The notes below the pieces were generated by a model, which worked only from the letters and a program-made list of their open reading frames with translations, was not told the origin of the DNA and did not search any database. 11,528 bases of DNA, taken from Cyanobacteria bacterium TMED177 (lineage in GTDB: Bacteria > Cyanobacteriota > Cyanobacteriia > PCC-6307 > Cyanobiaceae). The translations under genes and the position numbers were made by a program. The stretch is taken from assembly GCA_002170825.1 (NCBI GenBank), contig NHIA01000022.1, positions 19,579 to 31,106 on the forward strand. The letters are read 5' to 3'. Below, piece after piece: positions 6,240 through 11,528 of the stretch (positions are counted from its first letter, which is position 1; the number at the start of each line of letters is the position of its first letter).

Positions 6240-6848
6240 ATGCATCCCTATGTGCTGGCCGTAACGGGCGCATCAGCTCAACCCTTGGCGGAACGCACCC
6301 TCCAGCTGCTGCTGAAGGCGGGACGGTCCGTGCATCTGGTGCTCAGCAAAGGCGCTTATGCAGTGTTCAAGGCTGAGCAGGGTCTCACCATCCCTGTCGA
6401 GCCGAACCGTCAGGCCGTGTTCTGGCGCGAGCGACTTGACTGTCCGGATGGTGATCTGGTTTGTCACCGCTGGAACGACCAAAGCGTGAGCATCGCCAGC
6501 GGAAGCTTCCGAACCAAGGCGATGCTGATCGTTCCATGCAGCATGGGCACCGTCGGACGGATCAATGCGGGCGTGGCCATGGATCTGATCGAGCGCTGTG
6601 CCGACGTCCATCTCAAGGAGGGGCGGCCCCTGCTGATCGCTCCGCGGGAGATGCCGTTCAGCCTGATTCACCTGCGCAATCTCACCGCCCTGGCGGAAGC
6701 GGGTGCACGCATTGCCGCGCCGATCCCCGCCTGGTACACCCAGCCGACAACCATCGACGACATGATCGATTTTCTGGTGATCAGGCTGCTGGATGGCCTC
6801 GAGGACGACCTGGCACCACTGCAGCGGTGGACGGGACCCATCCGATGA
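6240..6848 (+). CDS. ubiX: UbiX-type flavin prenyltransferase
   Basis: A 202-residue flavoprotein of the UbiX family. These enzymes attach a dimethylallyl group to FMN to make prenylated FMN, the cofactor of UbiD decarboxylases; in cyanobacteria this serves decarboxylation of the 4-hydroxybenzoate-derived plastoquinone precursor. Seen here: the N-terminal Rossmann-like strand and phosphate-binding loop VTGASAQP (8-15, keeping Ser12 but lacking the usual Gly after it), PCSMGTVGRINAG (99-111), K126-E127 and R129 before PLLIAPREMP (R136, E137, matching the catalytic Arg/Glu pair of studied homologues), and a C-terminal helix. Length is normal. The ATG lies 2 nt after the RNB-family stop, and its stop overlaps the next start as ATGA, so it sits mid-operon. 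No ubiD is in the window. Confidence 0.92.
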   Translation: MHPYVLAVTGASAQPLAERTLQLLLKAGRSVHLVLSKGAYAVFKAEQGLTIPVEPNRQAVFWRERLDCPDGDLVCHRWNDQSVSIASGSFRTKAMLIVPCSMGTVGRINAGVAMDLIERCADVHLKEGRPLLIAPREMPFSLIHLRNLTALAEAGARIAAPIPAWYTQPTTIDDMIDFLVIRLLDGLEDDLAPLQRWTGPIR

Positions 6849-7306
6849 GCCTGTTTCAGAAGCTGCTGTTGATCCCCTGCCTGGCCCCCCTGCTGGGCTT
6901 GCTGATTGCCTCCGGCCTGAACACTGCCAGCTCGAGCCAACTGCAGCTGTTGGTTTGGCGCACGCCCTCACTGCCGATTGGAGCCTGGACGGCGCTGGCG
7001 GGGCTCACCGGGGCCGGACTCAGCGCGGTCTCGGCCTTGCTGTTGCTGCCGTCCGCACCACCGCTGCGGCGTCGCTGGCATCAACCACGGGACCGCCCGG
7101 TTGAACAGGACTGGCCGCAACAGTCGCCTTCCCCCATGCCGGAACGGGATGTTCGGGATCCTGCTCCAACGGTGGCCGTTCCCTACCGGGTTGTGCAGAA
7201 GGGCAGACCGCAGCATCGTGGCGTTGAACCCCAACCTGCGCGCAGCACCGCCGCCGCGAGCCAAACCGACCATGACTGGGGCGCTGATCCGGATCGGGAC
7301 TGGTGA
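6845..7306 (+). CDS. Small two-span membrane protein with LapA-like N-terminal domain
   Basis: A 153-residue protein whose ATG overlaps the ubiX stop (ATGA at 6845-6848). The frame is open well upstream inside ubiX, but this start gives the coupled arrangement and a clean membrane N-terminus. Two hydrophobic helices (about 7-25 and 46-68) flank the loop NTASSSQLQLLVWRTPSLP, a pattern resembling LapA/DUF1049 proteins (N..V.L..W....LP followed by a small-residue-rich helix). The rest (70-153) is polar, Pro/Arg/Gln-rich and probably disordered, with a YRVVQK segment and the terminal motif DWGADPDRDW. LapA-type proteins in enterobacteria act in lipopolysaccharide assembly control, but I would not transfer that role. 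Function is unknown. Linkage to ubiX and nearness to acsF hint at a membrane or pigment setting. Confidence 0.75.
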   Translation: MSLFQKLLLIPCLAPLLGLLIASGLNTASSSQLQLLVWRTPSLPIGAWTALAGLTGAGLSAVSALLLLPSAPPLRRRWHQPRDRPVEQDWPQQSPSPMPERDVRDPAPTVAVPYRVVQKGRPQHRGVEPQPARSTAAASQTDHDWGADPDRDW

Positions 7307-7324
7307 GCGCCCGCCAACGCTGAC

Positions 7325-7330
7325 TACAGT
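7325..7330 (+). promoter_or_regulatory. Possible -10 element upstream of the DUF2996 gene
   Basis: TACAGT lies 21 nt before the GTG start of the DUF2996 gene, in the 45-nt gap after the LapA-like gene. It matches TATAAT at four of six positions. No good -35 box is seen at normal spacing, so support is weak; read-through from ubiX is equally likely. Confidence 0.22.
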
Positions 7331-7351
7331 TCCGGCAACGATCAGGAACTG

Positions 7352-7780
7352 GTGAGCGACACCCCCGAAACAGCCTCCGAGAAGCCGGCAGAGGCCCCAA
7401 AAGCCAAGCCGAAACCTCCGAAGCCGGAGGACAAGCCGTTTCCGGAATTCATCGACAGCCTGTTCATCCCCGAGGTGCTGGCCCAGCTGAAGGATCAGGG
7501 CATAGAGCCGGATCGACTTGAGCGAGTGGACGGGGATCGACCAGTCGTGGGTGGCAGCTGCCCGATGGTGATTGGCGAACTTCCAGGTGATCGCCGCTTC
7601 TGGCTTTGCTTCGGTAGCGCCAACATCAACAGTCCCAAGCTGATTGCCCTCGCTGATGCCGGCAGTGAACCGACCTTGCTGGAATCGTTCCTGATCGATG
7701 AGAAGCGGATGTCCCTGCCGCTGCTGGTGTCACGCCTGCTGCAACGGTTGAACGGTCAGAAATGGCTCGGACGTAACTGA
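7352..7780 (+). CDS. DUF2996 family protein (possible NdhV-like)
   Basis: A 142-residue soluble protein of the cyanobacterial and plastid DUF2996 family. Residues 1-30 are a Lys/Pro/Glu-rich, probably disordered tail. The conserved domain (~30-142) contains PVVGGSCPMVIGELPGDRRFW and ends with the hallmark QRLNGQKWLGRN, preceded by FLIDEKRMSLPLLVSRLL. No membrane span is seen. I recall that the NDH-1 accessory subunit NdhV of chloroplasts and Synechocystis belongs to this family, which would place it on the photosynthetic NDH-1 complex in cyclic electron flow; I could not verify this. The GTG at 7352 is chosen because AGGA (7344-7347) precedes it at suitable spacing and no in-frame ATG is near. 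It sits alone between the ubiX operon (45-nt gap) and acsF (57 nt to its ATG). Confidence 0.85.
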   Translation: MSDTPETASEKPAEAPKAKPKPPKPEDKPFPEFIDSLFIPEVLAQLKDQGIEPDRLERVDGDRPVVGGSCPMVIGELPGDRRFWLCFGSANINSPKLIALADAGSEPTLLESFLIDEKRMSLPLLVSRLLQRLNGQKWLGRN

Positions 7781-7807
7781 TCGACCCGGCTTAAGCACGG
7801 ACAGCCC

Positions 7808-7813
7808 TACATT
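7808..7813 (+). promoter_or_regulatory. Possible -10 element upstream of acsF
   Basis: TACATT matches TATAAT at four of six positions and lies 24 nt before the acsF ATG. A transcript starting about 7 nt downstream would leave a leader of roughly 18 nt carrying GGAG (7831-7834), which favours ATG 7838 over GTG 7823. No good -35 box is visible (TCGACC at 7781-7786 is too far), so this is tentative. Confidence 0.28.
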
Positions 7814-7837
7814 GGTCTCCTCGTGAAATCGGAGCTG

Positions 7838-8908
7838 ATGGTCCCTCCCACCGCCGTCGCTGAGGCCAGTGCCGTTGCCATCAAGGAGCCCGTCAGGGAC
7901 ACGATCCTGACCCCTCGCTTCTACACCACGGATTTCGATGCCATGGCCGCCATGGATCTGCGTCCGAACGAAGCGGAACTGGAAGCCATCTGCGAGGAGT
8001 TCCGCAAGGATTACAACCGCCACCACTTCGTGCGAAACGAGGAATTTGAGGGCGCTGCAGACAAACTTGATCCCGATACCCGCCGGGTGTTTGTTGAATT
8101 CCTGGAGCAGAGCTGCACATCCGAGTTCTCTGGATTTCTGCTTTACAAGGAACTGAGCCGCAGGATCAAACAAAAAAATCCATTGCTGGCTGAATGCTTT
8201 GCCCACATGGCACGGGATGAGGCTCGCCACGCCGGCTTCCTCAACAAGTCGATGAGCGACTTCGGCATGCAGTTGGACCTTGGCTTCCTTACGGCCAACA
8301 AGGACTACACCTTCTTCAAGCCCAAATTCATTTTCTACGCCACGTATCTGTCTGAAAAGATCGGCTACTGGCGCTACATCGCCATTTACCGTCATCTCCA
8401 GAAGAACCCTGAGAGCAAGATCTTCCCGATCTTCAACTTCTTTGAAAACTGGTGCCAGGACGAGAATCGCCACGGTGACTTCTTCGACGCCCTGATGAAG
8501 GCTCAGCCCGACACTGTGCGTGGACCGATCGCCAAGTTGTGGTGTCGTTTCTTCCTCTTGGCGGTATTCGCCACCATGTATGTGCGTGATGTGGCACGAA
8601 AGGAGTTCTACGAGGCCCTCGGTCTTGACGCTCGCACCTACGACAAGATGGTGATCGAGAAGACCAATGAAACCTCCGCTCGTGTGTTCCCGGTGGTGTT
8701 GGACGTCAACAACGACAAGTTCTGGGTTCGCCTTGAGCGTTTGGTGACCAACAATGCTGCCCTCGATGCTGCTGATCAGAGTTCAGCTCCAGCACCCTTG
8801 AAGCTGCTCCGAAAGCTGCCCCATTGGATCAGCAACGGCGCTGAAATGGCCAAGCTGTTTTTGATGTCTCCGATCGACAGCAACAAATTCCAGCCCGCTG
8901 TGCGCTGA
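7838..8908 (+). CDS. acsF: Mg-protoporphyrin IX monomethyl ester oxidative cyclase AcsF
   Basis: A 356-residue di-iron enzyme that forms the isocyclic ring of chlorophyll, converting Mg-protoporphyrin IX monomethyl ester to divinyl protochlorophyllide with O2 and reductant (also called ChlE or CycI; homologous to plant CHL27/CRD1). The N-terminal [17 protein letters not shown] is characteristic. Two ferritin-like iron-binding halves are seen: E96 (TSEFSG) with E128-x-x-H131 (DEARHAGF), and E173 (LSEKIGYW) with E209-x-x-H212 ([10 protein letters not shown]). Length is typical. A GTG at 7823 would add five residues without a recognisable Shine-Dalgarno; ATG 7838 has GGAG 3 nt upstream, and its N-terminus (MVPPTA) is the one I recall for marine homologues. 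tldD follows after 3 nt. Only the aerobic cyclase is visible in this window. Confidence 0.96.
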   Translation: MVPPTAVAEASAVAIKEPVRDTILTPRFYTTDFDAMAAMDLRPNEAELEAICEEFRKDYNRHHFVRNEEFEGAADKLDPDTRRVFVEFLEQSCTSEFSGFLLYKELSRRIKQKNPLLAECFAHMARDEARHAGFLNKSMSDFGMQLDLGFLTANKDYTFFKPKFIFYATYLSEKIGYWRYIAIYRHLQKNPESKIFPIFNFFENWCQDENRHGDFFDALMKAQPDTVRGPIAKLWCRFFLLAVFATMYVRDVARKEFYEALGLDARTYDKMVIEKTNETSARVFPVVLDVNNDKFWVRLERLVTNNAALDAADQSSAPAPLKLLRKLPHWISNGAEMAKLFLMSPIDSNKFQPAVR

Positions 8909-8911
8909 GCA

Positions 8912-10321
8912 TTGACTGTTTCCTTTTCCCAGGCCTGGAGTGATTCCCTTCAGGCCCTCCTGTCCCGTGGGTCCGCTGCCGGTGCCGACCTGGTTGAGGT
9001 GTTTCTCGAGCACACCGATCATCTCGGGCTTCTGGCTGAGCAGGACCGCATCACCAGCGTCAACCCCACCTTTGCCCGAGGTGCAGGACTGCGCGTCTTC
9101 CTCGATGGACGCGATGGATTCGTCAGCACGAATGACCTCAGCCCGGACGGCCTGACCCGTGCCCTGGATCAGGCGCTGGCCATGCTCGGGTTGCAACACT
9201 CCGCACTCGCCCCGGCAAACTCCTTTCAAGGACTGAGCCCGCTCAAGGATTACGGCATCAACAAGCTCAACTGGCTTGAGCAATGCCCATCGATGGCCGA
9301 TGCCAGTGCTCGCTTGCTGGAGGGAACAGCCCAGCTGGAACAGCTCGGGCAGCACCTTCAGGTGCGTCGCGGCAGTTATGCGCGCGACTGGCAGGAGGTG
9401 CTGGTGGCCGCATCCGATGGCACCTTTGCCCGTGACATCCGCCTGCATCAGTCCACGGGATTGTCGGTGTTAGCTGCCGATGGCGAACACCGCTCCAGCG
9501 TCGGGCGGCGGTATGGCAGCACCGACAGGCCCGATGATCTCCCGAACTGGAACGTTGAACAGAGCGCTGCCGAAGTCTGTGACAGTGCCGGAACCATGCT
9601 GCGGGCGGACTACGTGGAAGCCGGCCAGATGCCCGTGGTGCTGGCCAACCGTTTTGGTGGTGTGATTTTCCATGAGGCCTGTGGTCATCTGCTGGAAACC
9701 ACTCAGATCGAACGGGGCACCACACCGTTTTCCGATCAGGTGGGTCAACAGATCGCCCATCCTTCCGTGACCGCGATTGACGAAGGCCTGAGCAGCGGCG
9801 CGTTCGGTTCCATTGCGATGGATGACGAGGGAATGGAACCCCAACGCACCGTTCTGATTCAAGACGGCGTGCTGCAGCGGTTCATCAGTGATCGGGCCGG
9901 TGAATTGCGCACGGGCCACAAACGCACCGGTAGCGGTCGTCGGCAAAGCCACGCCTTTGCAGCGGCCAGCCGCATGCGCAACACCTACATCGATGCCGGG
10001 CCCCACAAGCCCGAGGAGCTGATCGCCTCTGTGGACCATGGTCTCTACTGCAAAGCGATGGGCGGCGGCAGTGTTGGTCCGACCGGTCAGTTCAACTTCT
10101 CCGTCGAGGAGGGATACCTGATTAAGGACGGACGGCTGACCCGTCCGGTGAAAGGGGCGACCCTGATCGGTGATGCCAAGGAGGTGATGCCACGCATCTC
10201 CATGTGCGCCGATGACCTCGAACTCGCTGCGGGTTTCTGTGGCTCTGTTTCCGGCAGTGTCTTCGTCACCGTTGGCCAGCCCCACATCAAGGTGGATTCG
10301 ATCACGGTTGGGGGACGTTGA
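8912..10321 (+). CDS. tldD: TldD-type zinc metalloprotease subunit
   Basis: A 469-residue member of the TldD/PmbA (U62) family. In E. coli TldD pairs with TldE to form a heterodimeric protease that threads unfolded peptides into an inner cavity, trims the microcin B17 precursor and degrades the CcdA antitoxin; TldD carries the catalytic zinc. Here the metal motif HEACGH is at 254-259 (H254, E255, H259), in the context [14 protein letters not shown], and the third ligand is probably C443 in GFCG near the C-terminus; [15 protein letters not shown] closes the protein as in the family. The start is TTG 8912: the frame has a stop at 8906-8908 and no ATG occurs for about 90 codons. The gene begins 3 nt after acsF and ends 2 nt before tldE. 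The substrate in cyanobacteria is unknown to me. Confidence 0.93.
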   Translation: MTVSFSQAWSDSLQALLSRGSAAGADLVEVFLEHTDHLGLLAEQDRITSVNPTFARGAGLRVFLDGRDGFVSTNDLSPDGLTRALDQALAMLGLQHSALAPANSFQGLSPLKDYGINKLNWLEQCPSMADASARLLEGTAQLEQLGQHLQVRRGSYARDWQEVLVAASDGTFARDIRLHQSTGLSVLAADGEHRSSVGRRYGSTDRPDDLPNWNVEQSAAEVCDSAGTMLRADYVEAGQMPVVLANRFGGVIFHEACGHLLETTQIERGTTPFSDQVGQQIAHPSVTAIDEGLSSGAFGSIAMDDEGMEPQRTVLIQDGVLQRFISDRAGELRTGHKRTGSGRRQSHAFAAASRMRNTYIDAGPHKPEELIASVDHGLYCKAMGGGSVGPTGQFNFSVEEGYLIKDGRLTRPVKGATLIGDAKEVMPRISMCADDLELAAGFCGSVSGSVFVTVGQPHIKVDSITVGGR

Positions 10322-10323
10322 CG

Positions 10324-11528
10324 ATGTTCAGCAACGTTCTCGAGGCCGGTTCCCTGCGCGATCGCGTCCAGGCTCTGGCCACCGCCGCCGGCATCCGTCA
10401 CTGGGATCTCGGGGCAGCCTGCAGCGACGACTGCTCCGTGCAGGTGGATCGCGGCGAAGCCAAGCAGATGAAAGCGGCCCAGCGCAGTTCGATCACGGTG
10501 CGGGTTTGGAATGCCGACGGATTGGTCGGGATCACCAGCACCACCGATCTCACCGATTCGGGATTGTCGAGGGCACTGGATGGAGCCCATCAGGCCAGTG
10601 CTTTCGGTAACCCGGACGATGTGCCCCAGTTCTCACCCCTGGCGATGGATCCGCTGCCGCCGTTGGACAGGCCGCTGAAGCCACGCCAGGGCATCCTGAC
10701 GTTGCTCGATGCGCTGCGTGATGCCGAAGCGGACCTGTTGGGGCGTCATCCCTCCATCCAGACCGTCCCTTACAACGGCCTTGCGGAATCCCTCTCCACC
10801 AGCCTCTATCTGAACAGCGATGGTGCTGCGCGCACCATGGAACGCACCCAGGCGACCCTGTACCTCTATGCCCGTGCCGAGGAATCGGGCCGCAAGCCAC
10901 GCAGCTCAGGCGCTGTGCGTTTGGCATTGGGCAGCGCTGATCTCGACATCGCCGGCTGCATCAACGAGGCCGTTGATCGCACGGTGAGCCACCTTGCCTA
11001 CCAGCCGATTGAAACCGGCACGTATCGCGTCTGTTTCACCCCGGAGGCTTTTCTTTCTCTGCTGGGAGCCTTCAGCAGCATGTTCAGTGCCCGTGCTGTG
11101 CTTGATGGCGTCAGCCTGAGCAACCGCGACAGCCTGGGGCAGCAACTGGCTGTGCCGTTCCTGTCCCTTGATGACGATGGGCTACACCCGGCTCACATCA
11201 GTGCATCCCCTTTTGATGGGGAAGGCACCCCCACGCAGAAGTTGTCCCTGATTCATGGCGGTGCCTTGAGCAACTTTCTGCATTCCGAAGCCACCGCCCG
11301 CGCCTTCGGAGTCCGCCCCACGGGCCATGCCGGTCTCGGCGCCAAGGTGTCTGTCGGTCCCGACTGGTTTGTGGTCGGCACGACACCGGGAACGTCAAGC
11401 CCGGTAGAACTCGATCACCGCAACGAACGGGAGCCGTTCGTCCTGATCGAGGATCTTTCAGCTCTGCATGCGGGGGTCAAGGCGACTCAGGGGTCGTTCT
11501 CCCTCCCGTTTGATGGTTGGCTGGTGCG
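10324..11528 (+). CDS. tldE: TldE/PmbA, non-catalytic partner of TldD (C-terminus off window)
   Basis: The reading frame from ATG 10324 is open for 401 codons to the right edge. The product matches TldE/PmbA: an N-terminal domain with DCSVQVDRGEAKQMKAAQRS and a glycine-rich strand, the mid-region VPYNGLAESLSTSLYLNSDG, and the C-terminal domain with LLGAFSSMFSARAV and LSLIHGGALSNFLHSEATA. It lacks an HExxxH motif, as expected for the regulatory partner that completes the TldD/TldE chamber. E. coli TldE has 450 residues, so about 45-50 residues are probably missing here. It begins 2 nt after the tldD stop, so the two are almost certainly co-translated at similar levels. Confidence 0.92.
   Translation, partial: MFSNVLEAGSLRDRVQALATAAGIRHWDLGAACSDDCSVQVDRGEAKQMKAAQRSSITVRVWNADGLVGITSTTDLTDSGLSRALDGAHQASAFGNPDDVPQFSPLAMDPLPPLDRPLKPRQGILTLLDALRDAEADLLGRHPSIQTVPYNGLAESLSTSLYLNSDGAARTMERTQATLYLYARAEESGRKPRSSGAVRLALGSADLDIAGCINEAVDRTVSHLAYQPIETGTYRVCFTPEAFLSLLGAFSSMFSARAVLDGVSLSNRDSLGQQLAVPFLSLDDDGLHPAHISASPFDGEGTPTQKLSLIHGGALSNFLHSEATARAFGVRPTGHAGLGAKVSVGPDWFVVGTTPGTSSPVELDHRNEREPFVLIEDLSALHAGVKATQGSFSLPFDGWLV

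Noticed and set aside
6461-6844. Upstream in-frame extension of the LapA-like gene into ubiX
   Set aside because: The extension is low-complexity Arg/Gly/His-rich sequence translated from within ubiX; the ATG at 6845 gives the normal stop-start overlap and membrane N-terminus.
9470-10285. Minus-strand open frame of 271 codons inside tldD
   Set aside because: High GC content makes long antisense frames common; the plus strand carries the recognised TldD motifs and no family signature is visible in the shadow.
1-11528. CRISPR arrays, insertion sequences, tRNA genes, prophage or defence genes
   Set aside because: No direct-repeat arrays, terminal inverted repeats, transposase motifs or tRNA-like folds were seen; nearly all of the DNA is accounted for by housekeeping and photosynthesis genes.

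Overview
The window looks like a core-genome segment of a marine Synechococcus-type picocyanobacterium (subcluster 5.1-like). The evidence is the presence of acsF (aerobic chlorophyll synthesis) and psb30/ycf12 (photosystem II), cyanobacterial and plastid families such as DUF2996, a GC-rich base composition (around 60% by eye), and very tight gene packing. No mobile elements, CRISPR arrays, tRNAs or rRNAs were seen. I assigned the organism from gene content only, without a database comparison.

Layout. (1) Positions 1-613, minus strand: 5' part of a CbbY-like HAD phosphatase, divergent from recJ across a 33-bp gap. (2) 647-2560, plus: the single-strand DNA exonuclease RecJ. (3) 2565-2672, minus: a 35-residue psb30 gene whose stop codon converges on that of recJ. 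(4) 2781-3813, plus: a cysteine-cluster (YkgJ/UPF0153) protein overlapping the first of two tandem half-size UPF0016 (GDT1/Mnx-type) membrane proteins, candidate manganese transport subunits. (5) 3910-7306, plus: an RNase II/R-family protein, a UbiX-type flavin prenyltransferase, and a small LapA-like membrane protein, joined by a 2-nt gap and a 4-nt overlap. (6) 7352-7780, plus: a DUF2996 protein. (7) 7838 to the end, plus: acsF, tldD and the 5' part of tldE/pmbA, separated by 3 and 2 nt.

The genes fall into photosynthesis and cofactor functions (psb30, ubiX for plastoquinone, acsF for chlorophyll, possibly DUF2996 for the NDH-1 complex, UPF0016 for Mn supply) and nucleic-acid or protein processing (recJ, the RNB-family gene, tldD/tldE). 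Genes within blocks 4, 5 and 7 are spaced as operons and are probably co-transcribed and translationally coupled.

Most of the window is ordinary housekeeping DNA and I do not see a novel defence or mobile system. The observation most worth following is that the RNase II/R-family protein keeps its RNA-binding ends but has lost the aspartate cluster and the SPxRRY arginine motif that define the catalytic centre, so it looks like a pseudo-nuclease. Other points are the paired half-transporters with opposite N-terminal charge, a perfect 7-bp inverted repeat in the psb30/YkgJ divergent gap, and the photosystem gene hidden in the recJ 3' gap.
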